Below are positions 54,309 to 64,000 of a stretch of 64,000 nt of DNA, piece by piece. Each line of letters opens with the position of its first letter. Position 1 is the first letter of the stretch. Made by a program: the position numbers and the translations under genes. The stretch is taken from positions 98,488 through 162,487 of the forward strand of contig JAISAU010000010.1 in the NCBI GenBank assembly GCA_031266555.1, in the 5' to 3' direction. The DNA is from Campylobacteraceae bacterium (GTDB taxonomy: Bacteria > Campylobacterota > Campylobacteria > Campylobacterales > Campylobacteraceae). The notes beneath the pieces were generated by a model. It made no database searches. It saw only the letters and a list, made by a program, of their open reading frames with translations, and was not told the DNA's origin.

Positions 54309-55130
54309 GTGTTTGAAGATTTTAAACCCCATTTGATAGAGCTTAGAAAACGACTAATTATCGCCGTTTGTATTTTGTTTGTCGTGTTTTTTATTACTTT
54401 CGCATTTTGGGAATTTATTTTAACTTGGATGATACATCCCATTTTTTCATCTATGGGCATTGAACAAACGATAATTCTCGAGACGTCAAATCAGTCTATG
54501 GCGGAAGCTATTTTTAACTACAAAATGCCCGAACATATGAAAAATAACCAGTTTATGATAACAACGTCTATGTTTGAGGGAATTTTCGCGGTATTTAAAG
54601 TGTCGTTTTTATCGGCGTTTATACTCTCTTTGCCGCTTATTTTATGGCAAGTTTGGCTTTTTGTAGCTCCGGGTCTTTATGAAAATGAAAAAAAACATAT
54701 CTTGCCGTTTGTATTTTTTGCTACCGTAATGTTTGTGCTAGGCTGCGCTTTTTGTTACTATGTCGTATTGCCTACTAGTTTTACGTTTGCTATGAATTTT
54801 GGCAAAGATATCTTTGTTTATATACCAAAAATGAGCGAATATGTCGATGTTTTTGTAAAAATTATGTTTGGATTCGGCGTCTCTTTTGAGTTTCCGGTTG
54901 TGAGCTTTTTTTTAGCCAAAATAGGTCTCATTACCGATAAATCGCTAAAAAGTTTTTTCAGATACGCTATTGTCATTATATTTGTTTTCGCTGGAATTAT
55001 CACGCCTCCGGACGTCATTTCACAAATTTTGATGGCTATACCACTTTTACTTTTATACGCGTTTTCCATAGTTATAGTACGTATGGTAAATCCTTATAAA
55101 GAGTTAGACGACGAGAATGCAAAAACTTAA
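54309..55130 (+). CDS. tatC: Sec-independent protein translocase subunit TatC
   Basis: A 273-residue inner-membrane protein with six hydrophobic segments. The N-terminal LIELRKRLIIAVCILF and the periplasmic and later motifs LWQVWLFVAPGLYENEKKH and SFEFPVVSFFLAKIG are conserved TatC features, forming the twin-arginine receptor with TatB. A loop between the first two membrane segments (EQTIILETSNQSMAEAIF) is longer than in E. coli. GTG start; end overlaps queA by 14 bases. Confidence 0.95.
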   Translation: MFEDFKPHLIELRKRLIIAVCILFVVFFITFAFWEFILTWMIHPIFSSMGIEQTIILETSNQSMAEAIFNYKMPEHMKNNQFMITTSMFEGIFAVFKVSFLSAFILSLPLILWQVWLFVAPGLYENEKKHILPFVFFATVMFVLGCAFCYYVVLPTSFTFAMNFGKDIFVYIPKMSEYVDVFVKIMFGFGVSFEFPVVSFFLAKIGLITDKSLKSFFRYAIVIIFVFAGIITPPDVISQILMAIPLLLLYAFSIVIVRMVNPYKELDDENAKT

Positions 55131-56145
55131 TCCTCTTTTAGTCTCAAGTTACGACTATCATTTGCCAAAATCTCTTATCGCCTCGTATCCTATAAAACCA
55201 AAAGAGGACGCGAGACTGCTTGTTTATAAAAGAAGCGACAAGAGTATTGTTCACGCTAAGTTTGGAGAGCTTTTTGATTTTTTGCCAAAAAATACGAGCG
55301 TTTTACTGAATGACACAAAAGTTATTAAAGCGCGCGTTTTTGGTTTTAAACAAAGCGGTGGCAGAGTGGAGTTATTGTTCAATTCTGTAGTAAAAGAGTA
55401 CGAATTTAAAGTTTATATTAAAGGCAAAGTGCAAGTCGGCTCAAAACTTGTTTTTGATGGAGAATTAAAGGCGGTCGTGTTATCTTTAAACGATGACGGT
55501 ACGCGAATCGTGAGTTTTTTTAAAAATGAAAAGCCTTTACATGTAAGCGAGGTTTTTGATATTTTGGATAAAATCGGACATGTACCGTTGCCGCCTTATA
55601 TAAAAAGGGAAGACACAAAAGAAGACGAAGACGATTATCAGACGCTTTTCGCGAAAAACGAAGGAGCGGTTGCCGCTCCGACAGCCTCTTTGCATTTTAG
55701 CGAAAAGAGTTTTTTAAAACTTAAAAAATGTTTTGAGACCGAATTTATAACGTTACATGTAGGGGCAGGAACGTTTAAGGGAGTGGAGAGCGAAAAGATA
55801 AACGAGCATACGATGCATTCGGAGTATTTCATAATTTCAGATAACGCTCAAAAAATTATACAAAGCGACAAGTCTATTTTATGCGTCGGAACTACGGTCG
55901 CAAGAAGCGTGGAGTATTTTGTTCGCACAAAAAAAACCAAAGGCGAATGCAATCTTTTTTTAACCCCTCTTAACCCTCCGATTAGAGTTAACTATCTTTT
56001 GACGAACTTCCATCTTCCAAAATCAACTCTCATTATGCTCGTGGCAAGTTTTATCGGAATTGACGAAACTCTACGGGTTTATAAAGAAGCGATAGACAAC
56101 AGATATCGTTTTTTTTCATATGGCGACGCGATGTTGGTTTTATGA
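55117..56145 (+). CDS. queA: S-adenosylmethionine:tRNA ribosyltransferase-isomerase
   Basis: A 342-residue enzyme making epoxyqueuosine in tRNA anticodons. SSYDYHLPKSLIASYPIKPKEDARLLVY, FLPKNTSVLLNDTKVIKARVFG, NEGAVAAPTASLHFSE, TLHVGAGTFKGV and NFHLPKSTLIMLVASF are family blocks. Its ATG lies within the last codons of tatC. Last of the YibQ-to-queA run. Confidence 0.96.
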   Translation: MQKLNPLLVSSYDYHLPKSLIASYPIKPKEDARLLVYKRSDKSIVHAKFGELFDFLPKNTSVLLNDTKVIKARVFGFKQSGGRVELLFNSVVKEYEFKVYIKGKVQVGSKLVFDGELKAVVLSLNDDGTRIVSFFKNEKPLHVSEVFDILDKIGHVPLPPYIKREDTKEDEDDYQTLFAKNEGAVAAPTASLHFSEKSFLKLKKCFETEFITLHVGAGTFKGVESEKINEHTMHSEYFIISDNAQKIIQSDKSILCVGTTVARSVEYFVRTKKTKGECNLFLTPLNPPIRVNYLLTNFHLPKSTLIMLVASFIGIDETLRVYKEAIDNRYRFFSYGDAMLVL

Positions 56146-56297
56146 ATCTGATATTTAGAGTTTTCAGAAAAATATATAAAGAATAATATTCAATAAATTA
56201 TGATGGAAACATAATAACTATAAAAAATATGTAAAATTTACACTTTTTTAATGACTTGTTGGTTACTATATGTACTAAAAAGAATAAGGTTTTGAAA

Positions 56298-56780
56298 GTG
56301 TTTGAAGAACAAAAACTTGAAAAACGATATCGTCCTAATGTAGCGGCAATCATCGTATCTTGCGAGTATCCGCTCAGTTGCAGTATATTTGTGGCGTCAA
56401 GACGCGACATAGAAGGCGCGTGGCAATTTCCGCAAGGCGGTATAGACGAGGGAGAGAGTCCTAAAGAGGCGTTGTTTAGAGAGTTAAAAGAGGAGATAGG
56501 CACAAAAAAAGTAGAGATTATAGCAGAATATCCCGAATGGCTTTCTTACGATTTTCCTCAAAAAATCGCCAAAAGAATGTATCAGTACGACGGGCAAATG
56601 CAAAAATATTTTTTGGTAAGATTAAAAAAAAGTGCGCGTATAAATTTAAATACAAAACATCCTGAATTTACTGAATACAAATTTGTAAATTTTAACGAGG
56701 TTTTGGATAGTATTATATATTTTAAAAAACCGATTTATAAAAAGGTATTAGAATACTTTAAAAAAGAAGGATATCTGTAA
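56298..56780 (+). CDS. rppH: RNA pyrophosphohydrolase (Nudix)
   Basis: A 160-residue Nudix hydrolase that converts 5'-triphosphate RNA to monophosphate to start decay. The Nudix box GGIDEGESPKEALFRELKEEIG is complete, preceded by AWQFPQGG; EYPEWLSYDFP and KYFLVRL follow, as in NudH/RppH. GTG 56298 is chosen because AAGG lies nine bases upstream and the protein then begins like its relatives; an earlier TTG at 56256 is in frame. Coupled to lysC (TAATG), as in Campylobacter. Confidence 0.93.
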   Translation: MFEEQKLEKRYRPNVAAIIVSCEYPLSCSIFVASRRDIEGAWQFPQGGIDEGESPKEALFRELKEEIGTKKVEIIAEYPEWLSYDFPQKIAKRMYQYDGQMQKYFLVRLKKSARINLNTKHPEFTEYKFVNFNEVLDSIIYFKKPIYKKVLEYFKKEGYL

Positions 56781-57985
56781 TGCTGATAGTACAGAAGTAT
56801 GGCGGGACAAGCGTAGGAACTCTGGAGAGAATCAAAGCGGTAGCCGGGAGAGTTATAGAGACAAAAAAAGCGGGGCATAATTTGGTAGTTGTCGTATCGG
56901 CTATGAGCGGCGAGACAAATAAACTTATAGAATACGCTGAGTTTTTTAGTAAAACTCCAAGTCAAGCTGAAATGGATATGTTATTGTCCTCAGGCGAAAG
57001 AGTTACAAGCGCTCTTTTGGCGATAGCTCTAAATGAGCTTGGATATAAATCCATAGCTGTGAGCGGCAGGCAAGCTGGTATCGTAACAGATAGTTTTCAC
57101 ACAAAAGCGCATATAGACCATATAGATACCGCTTATATGAAAAAAACAATAGAAGACGACACGATAGCCGTTGTCGCCGGTTTTCAAGGCGTAACGAAAG
57201 AGGGCAAAGTCACTACTTTAGGACGCGGCGGGAGCGACCTTTCTGCCGTCGCTATCGCCGGAGCTTTGGAGGCTGATTTGTGCGAGATATTTACCGATGT
57301 AGACGGCGTGTACACAACGGATCCGAGAATTGAGCCAAAAGCTAAAAAACTTGAAAAGATAAGTTATGACGAGATGTTAGAACTGGCGAGTTTGGGCGCT
57401 AAAGTATTGCAAAATAGATCTGTGGAACTCGCGAAAAAATTGAATGTTAATCTTGTGACAAGAAATAGTTTTAATAACAATACCGGAACTTTAATAACAA
57501 AGGAAGAGAATATCATGGAACAACCTATAGTAAGCGGAATAGCGCTTGACAAAAATCAAGCCAGAATTACACTAAGGGGCGTAGTTGACAAACCCGGCAT
57601 TGCCGCTAATATATTTAAAAAATTGGCTGAGAATAATATAAATGTGGATATGATTATCCAAAATGTAGGAGTAGACGGCACTACAAATTTAGGGTTTACA
57701 GTGCCGCAAAATGAACTTGTCTTTGCCAAAAAAATAATGGAAGAGTTGCAATCGTCCGAAAAATTGGAATATGACAACGAAATAGTGAAAGTGTCGATAG
57801 TAGGTGTGGGAATGAAGTCCCATAGCGGTGTGGCGGCTTTGGCGTTCAGCACTCTGGCTAACGAAAATATAAATATAGAGATGATAAGCACAAGCGAGAT
57901 AAAAATTTCCATGATTATACAAGCAAAATACGGTGAACTCGCGGTAAGAACGTTGCACAAAGCGTATAAGCTTGATAAAAATTAA
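56780..57985 (+). CDS. lysC: Aspartate kinase
   Basis: A 401-residue enzyme for the first step of the lysine/threonine/methionine branch. VQKYGGTSVGTLERI, VVVVSAMSGETNKLIE, LLSSGERVTSALLA and TLGRGGSDLSAVAIA form the kinase domain; EIFTDVDGVYTTDPR is also conserved. Two ACT domains from ~residue 265 (ARITLRGVVDKPGIAA, VKVSIVGVGMKSHSGVAA) provide allosteric control. It starts the block lysC-hobA-holB-folP. Confidence 0.96.
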   Translation: MLIVQKYGGTSVGTLERIKAVAGRVIETKKAGHNLVVVVSAMSGETNKLIEYAEFFSKTPSQAEMDMLLSSGERVTSALLAIALNELGYKSIAVSGRQAGIVTDSFHTKAHIDHIDTAYMKKTIEDDTIAVVAGFQGVTKEGKVTTLGRGGSDLSAVAIAGALEADLCEIFTDVDGVYTTDPRIEPKAKKLEKISYDEMLELASLGAKVLQNRSVELAKKLNVNLVTRNSFNNNTGTLITKEENIMEQPIVSGIALDKNQARITLRGVVDKPGIAANIFKKLAENNINVDMIIQNVGVDGTTNLGFTVPQNELVFAKKIMEELQSSEKLEYDNEIVKVSIVGVGMKSHSGVAALAFSTLANENINIEMISTSEIKISMIIQAKYGELAVRTLHKAYKLDKN

Positions 57986-57991
57986 GATTTG

Positions 57992-58019
57992 ACGCGGTTT
58001 CGCGCTTTAAAACCGCGTT
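57992..58019 (+). terminator. Hairpin after lysC
   Basis: ACGCGGTTT (57992-58000) pairs with AAACCGCGT (58011-58019). No long U-tract follows, so read-through to hobA is possible; TACATGT-like sequence (ACATGTGA) lies further down near 58101. Confidence 0.55.
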
Positions 58020-58140
58020 GTGAGTATTTAGAAAATTTTGAAGTTTTAAACATTTTGTCGGTTGTTTTGGAGGTAGTCATTTTGTATAAAAATATGGTTA
58101 CATGTGAATTAGAATAAAAAGTTAGAAGTGGCGGGTATAT

Positions 58141-58689
58141 ATGCAGGAATTTTTAAAATGGACGCTTGAAATTATAAGAAAAGAGGGTTCGTCTTTTAGT
58201 TGGATGGAGGAAAAACGGTTAGAGTGGGTGCCGCTTGTCGTTCCGATGTTAAAAAAAATGCTGCAAGGACATACGTTTATAATGGCTACCGATGATGAAA
58301 GAAAATGGTTTGGCGAATATATGATTTACTCTATCAATAAAATGCGCCATAATCGCCCTTTTATCTCATTTATTTGTTTACGCGCGCTTTTTCCAAATAT
58401 CAACAATCTAAAAACAAAAGAGGATTTTGAACTTTTGGAAGATATGTTGTCGCTCTCTTTTCCAAACGGCTATACTTTCTTTTATGTCGGCAAAAGCAAT
58501 GACGCTAAGTATCAGATATCAAAACAAAAGTACGATAGTTTTTTGTGGATTATGGACGATCAGGTGCAAAATAGCTTTTATCTCAAATCCGAAGATGATT
58601 TTTTGGACACTAAATTAATACAGCTTTTTAAATTACTAAATCGCAGTATAGACGCGGTTTTGTTTGCAGAGGTCGCGCTTGAGGATTGA
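58141..58689 (+). CDS. hobA: DnaA-binding initiator-associating factor HobA
   Basis: A 182-residue homologue of HobA, which tetramerises and promotes DnaA assembly at oriC. Conserved pieces include EFLKWTLEIIRKEGSSFSWMEEKR near the start and MIYSINKMRHNRPFISFI. The family is a marker of Campylobacterota. The lysC-hobA-holB-folP order supports the call. Its last 11 bases overlap the chosen holB start. Confidence 0.93.
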   Translation: MQEFLKWTLEIIRKEGSSFSWMEEKRLEWVPLVVPMLKKMLQGHTFIMATDDERKWFGEYMIYSINKMRHNRPFISFICLRALFPNINNLKTKEDFELLEDMLSLSFPNGYTFFYVGKSNDAKYQISKQKYDSFLWIMDDQVQNSFYLKSEDDFLDTKLIQLFKLLNRSIDAVLFAEVALED

Positions 58690-59290
58690 TGGAAGTTGTA
58701 TTGTTACATGTAAGGATTTAGATAAACTAAAATCCTATATTTTTGAAAATTATCCTGCTAAAAATATTAAACTTTTCGCACCCGACGATTTTTTGATTGA
58801 CGACGCTAAAGCGGTGGTAAAAGAGGCGTATATAGCTGAAAATGAGCAAAAAATTATAATAACTCTTTCAAAAAGTTATAATATTTATGCCCAAAACTCA
58901 CTTTTAAAAATTTTGGAAGAACCGCCGAAAAATATAGTTTTTGTATTGTGCGCTCCGTCTAAAACTATTTTTTTACCTACGATATGTTCGCGTCTTTATA
59001 TAAAAACTATAGAGGCGGAAAAGATAAGTATAAGCAGCGGACTTGACTTTAAAAAAATGGGCATAAGCGAGATATACTTTTTTTTGAAAGAGCACAGTTT
59101 TTTGAGTAAAGAGGAGATAAAATCGCTGTTGCAGACTATTTTGAGCGAAGCTGTGGAGCAAGATGTGAGACTTGATGAAGATGAGCTTGAAGAGTTTAGA
59201 AAATTGATACATTTAGCCGAATTAAATTCAAAAGGCGTCAATTTGATTTTGTGCGCGTTACTTTGCATATACGAAAGACGATATAAATGA
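58679..59290 (+). CDS. holB: DNA polymerase III, delta prime subunit (short form)
   Basis: A ~203-residue clamp-loader subunit. AQNSLLKILEEPPKNIVFVLCAPS, then FLPTICSRL contain the hallmark SLLK-LEEPP and SR segments. It lacks the P-loop half found in full-size delta prime proteins, as in Helicobacter and Campylobacter. TTG 58679 is preferred because AGAGG lies eight bases upstream; TTG 58664 is possible. Coupled to folP by ATGA overlap. Confidence 0.9.
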   Translation: MRIDGSCIVTCKDLDKLKSYIFENYPAKNIKLFAPDDFLIDDAKAVVKEAYIAENEQKIIITLSKSYNIYAQNSLLKILEEPPKNIVFVLCAPSKTIFLPTICSRLYIKTIEAEKISISSGLDFKKMGISEIYFFLKEHSFLSKEEIKSLLQTILSEAVEQDVRLDEDELEEFRKLIHLAELNSKGVNLILCALLCIYERRYK

Positions 59291-60068
59291 AAACAAAAAT
59301 AATGGGAATTTTAAATATTACGGACGACAGTTTTTTCGAGGAGAGCAGAACAAATATTTCTGAAGCTAGAGAGAGAATTGAGAATATGTTGCGAGACGGC
59401 GCGGACATGATAGACATAGGCGCGCTGTCATCTCGTCCCGGAAGCAAAATGATAAGCGACGAAGAGGAGCTAAATAGGGTTCGCGACGTTTTGGACATAA
59501 TTAAAAAAAATAGATTTTATGAAAAGGCGATTTTCAGTCTTGACAGTTATTCGCCTTTAACGATAGATTACGCGCTAAATTGCGGATTTAAAATAGTAAA
59601 CGATATAACCGGATTAAGCGACGATAACGTATGCGTTGTGGCAAAAAAGCACAAAGCAACCGTTTGTATAATGCATATGAAAGGAACTCCTCAAGATATG
59701 CAAGAAGACCCGACTTATGAAGACGTGGTAAGAGAAGTGGATGAATTTTTTACTCAAAGGGTGGAAAAAGCGAAGATTTTTGGCATAGAAGATATAATAT
59801 TGGACGTTGGAATAGGCTTTGGCAAAAATTTGAAACATAATATCGCTCTTATTAAAAACCACGCCTGTTTTTCACATTTTGGATATCCGCTTTTGGTGGG
59901 TGCAAGCAGAAAATCTATGATAGATAAGATTTCACCCTCTGCCGTTAAGGATAGATTAGGCGGCACTTTGGCGATTCATATTGAGGCGGTCAGAAACAAA
60001 GCTTCCATCATAAGATGTCACGATGTAAAAGAACATGTGCAAGCTATACGAGTTTTTGAGGCTTTGCA

Positions 60069-60072
<4 letters not shown>
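59287..60072 (+). CDS. folP: Dihydropteroate synthase
   Basis: A 261-residue folate-pathway enzyme joining pterin pyrophosphate and p-aminobenzoate, target of sulfonamides. IMGILNITDDSFFEE (NxTxDSF variant), DMIDIGALSSRPGS, IVNDITGLSDDNV, CIMHMKGTPQDMQ, DVGIGFGKNLKHN and LVGASRKSMID are the pterin-binding blocks. The usual GA.SIDVGGES motif reads GADMIDIGALSSRP. Overlaps holB and the following gene by four bases each. Confidence 0.95.
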
Positions 60073-62460
<2,388 letters not shown>

Positions 62461-62469
62461 AGAGAAAAT

Positions 62470-63339
62470 ATGTTTTCGCATAAGCTTAGTAAAAATGAGA
62501 TACACGCTCTCGCGATCGGTCAATTTGACGGTATACACAGAGCGCATAGAGAGCTTTTTAAACAACTTGGAACTCGCGGCGGAATACTTATAATAGATAA
62601 AAACGAGTCGGTTGTTATGCCTAAAAACAGAAGAGACGAGTATGTTTCGCACCCTTGTTTTTATTATAATTTAGTAGACATTAAGAACTTAAACGGAGAA
62701 GAGTTTGTCGCCCTTTTGGAGAGAGATTTTCCATCTTTGCAAAAGATAGTCGTAGGATACGATTTTCGTTTTGGCAAAAATAGAATGTTTGGAGTAGAAG
62801 ATCTTGATAAGATATATAAAGGCAAAGTAGTAATTGTGCCCGAATTTTGTTATGACGGTATATCCGTTCACATGTCTAAAATAAAAGCGCTTTTAGCCGT
62901 TGGCGAAATATTTCAAGCAAATAGGCTTTTAGGACGCGAGTACTCTATCTTAGGTTATGTAAAAAAAGGGCAGGGAATCGGCGGTAAGCTGCTTTTCCCT
63001 ACCGTAAATTTAGACGCGGAAGGCTATTTCGTCCCATTGGATGGAGTATACGCGAGCAGAATCAAAATAGCTGACAAGATATATGATAGCGTGGCGTTTG
63101 TAGGAAAACGCGTTAGCACAGACGGGCTGTTTTCACTTGAAGCTTATGCTATAGATACGAACATATGCGCAGAAGAAGGTGACGAAATAGAGTTGTTTTT
63201 TGTTGAATATTTAAGAGAGAACAGAAAATTTGAAAGTATGGAAAAACTCAAAGAACAGATAAAAAAAGATATAGTAGACGCTAAAGATGCGCTTAAAACT
63301 TGTAAAATATATCCGCAAGGCGTTAAGATTGAAAGATAG
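62470..63339 (+). CDS. ribF: Riboflavin kinase/FMN adenylyltransferase
   Basis: A 289-residue enzyme making FMN and FAD. The N-terminal nucleotidyltransferase has AIGQFDGIHRAHRELF and VVGYDFRFGKNRMF; the kinase domain includes GQGIGGKLLFPTVNLD and PLDGVYASRIKI. In Campylobacter I recall tlyA between ligA and ribF; here only nine bases separate them. The end overlaps cmoA by eleven bases. Confidence 0.94.
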   Translation: MFSHKLSKNEIHALAIGQFDGIHRAHRELFKQLGTRGGILIIDKNESVVMPKNRRDEYVSHPCFYYNLVDIKNLNGEEFVALLERDFPSLQKIVVGYDFRFGKNRMFGVEDLDKIYKGKVVIVPEFCYDGISVHMSKIKALLAVGEIFQANRLLGREYSILGYVKKGQGIGGKLLFPTVNLDAEGYFVPLDGVYASRIKIADKIYDSVAFVGKRVSTDGLFSLEAYAIDTNICAEEGDEIELFFVEYLRENRKFESMEKLKEQIKKDIVDAKDALKTCKIYPQGVKIER

Positions 63340-64000
63340 AGTATTTGAAAAACCGATAAGTAAGCAGTTTGAATTTGACGATAAAGTCGCGAGCGTATTT
63401 GACGACATGTTAAGCCGCTCGATTCCTTTTTACGCTGAGGTTTTAAATCTTGTTTGCGAACTTGCCATAAGGTACGCCGCTCCAAATTCGTCGATAGTTG
63501 ATCTTGGTTGTTCTACGGCAAATACGCTTTTAGCGATAAGCAAAAGAGCTTCCTCGCCTCTAAAACTGATTGGCATAGATAACTCAAGAGCTATGATAGA
63601 ACAAGCGAGAAAAAAAGTGCAAGCATATGGAGCCGCTATAGAGCTTATGGAAAGCGACATCGCAAAATGCGATTTTGGCTTGAATTCGGTTATTATCGCG
63701 AATTACATGTTTCAGTTTATTCGTCCGCCAAAAAGAGCGGAATTAGCCAAAAAAATATGCGGTAGTTTGGATAAAGGCGGCGTTTGTATATTTAGCGAAA
63801 AGATAATATACGAGAATAAAGTTTTGAATAAAAAAATGATTGATTTGTATCTGTCATTCAAAAAAAGACAAGGATACAGCAACTTTGAGATAGCGCAAAA
63901 AAGAGAGGCGCTTGAAAATGTGCTTGTGCCTTATAGCGAAGAAGAAAATAAAGAGTTGATGAAAAACGCGGGTTTTAGCGAAGTCCAAACCATATTCAAA
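63329..64000 (+). CDS. cmoA: Carboxy-S-adenosyl-L-methionine synthase (C-terminus outside window)
   Basis: About 224 residues of a class I SAM-binding enzyme that makes carboxy-SAM for uridine-34 modification in tRNA. SIPFYAEVLNLVCELAIRYA, the SAM loop IVDLGCSTANTLLAI, GIDNSRAMIEQARKK and IIANYMFQFIRPPKR are typical of CmoA. TTG 63329 has AAGG at good spacing and overlaps ribF. The frame is open to the right edge, and a few tens of residues are probably missing. Confidence 0.92.
   Translation, partial: MKDRVFEKPISKQFEFDDKVASVFDDMLSRSIPFYAEVLNLVCELAIRYAAPNSSIVDLGCSTANTLLAISKRASSPLKLIGIDNSRAMIEQARKKVQAYGAAIELMESDIAKCDFGLNSVIIANYMFQFIRPPKRAELAKKICGSLDKGGVCIFSEKIIYENKVLNKKMIDLYLSFKKRQGYSNFEIAQKREALENVLVPYSEEENKELMKNAGFSEVQTIFK

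Overview
The window is a 64 kb stretch of an AT-rich chromosome from a member of the Campylobacterota (Epsilonproteobacteria). The clearest evidence is gene order and taxon-specific genes. These are lysC-hobA-holB-folP-ligA-ribF-cmoA (HobA is an initiator-binding protein known only from this group), lpxC-tsaB-thrB-ylxR-infB-rbfA-rimP-ribD, bamD-lon, ubiE-xseA, rpsF-ssb-rpsR, and two genes of the futalosine menaquinone route (aminofutalosine deaminase and mqnC). Start codons are often TTG or GTG, and many genes overlap by 1 to 30 bases. I cannot name the genus. I found no rRNA, tRNA, insertion sequence, prophage or convincing CRISPR array.

Layout. 1-6026: an M24 peptidase (cut by the window edge) and aroQ on the minus strand, then aminofutalosine deaminase, a DUF2167/M50 membrane pair, ogt and sppA. 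6155-8531: minus-strand DMT transporter and a tonB-exbD-exbB energy-transduction operon with a likely Fur box. 8737-20704: a long plus-strand housekeeping block (nrnA-like, M23 endopeptidase, the lpxC-to-ribD cluster, cytochrome c, ubiE, xseA). 20950-26797: GDSL lipase with a tiny upstream membrane peptide, mqnC, an inactive M16 homologue, recG followed by a decayed copy of part of itself, and hpf. 27011-33273: a four-gene minus-strand operon of a 1406-residue exported multidomain protein and three prepilin-like proteins. 33574-38254: proC, bamD, lon, and a sirtuin without zinc cysteines. 38513-42325: a stand-alone 1270-residue paralogue of the large exported protein. 42759-48706: rpsR-ssb-rpsF, a broken rhodanese fragment, a YiiX-like lipoprotein, nitroreductase, holA and rnr. 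48763-64000: DUF3108 protein, ilvC, a YibQ-dprA-ruvX-hemW-tatB-tatC-queA run, rppH and the lysC-to-cmoA cluster, cut at the right edge.

Most of the window is ordinary core metabolism and information processing. Two things stand out. First, the palindrome TACATGTA (often TTACATGTAA) is strongly over-represented. By eye I find close to 40 exact copies and nearly 70 copies of its ACATGT core, both inside genes, where it usually reads Leu-His-Val, and clustered in intergenic gaps. It behaves like a highly iterated palindrome or another genome-wide recognition site. Second, the pseudopilin operon with its giant exported partner, plus the remote paralogue that shares an upstream motif, looks like an uncharacterised surface or pilus-tip system.
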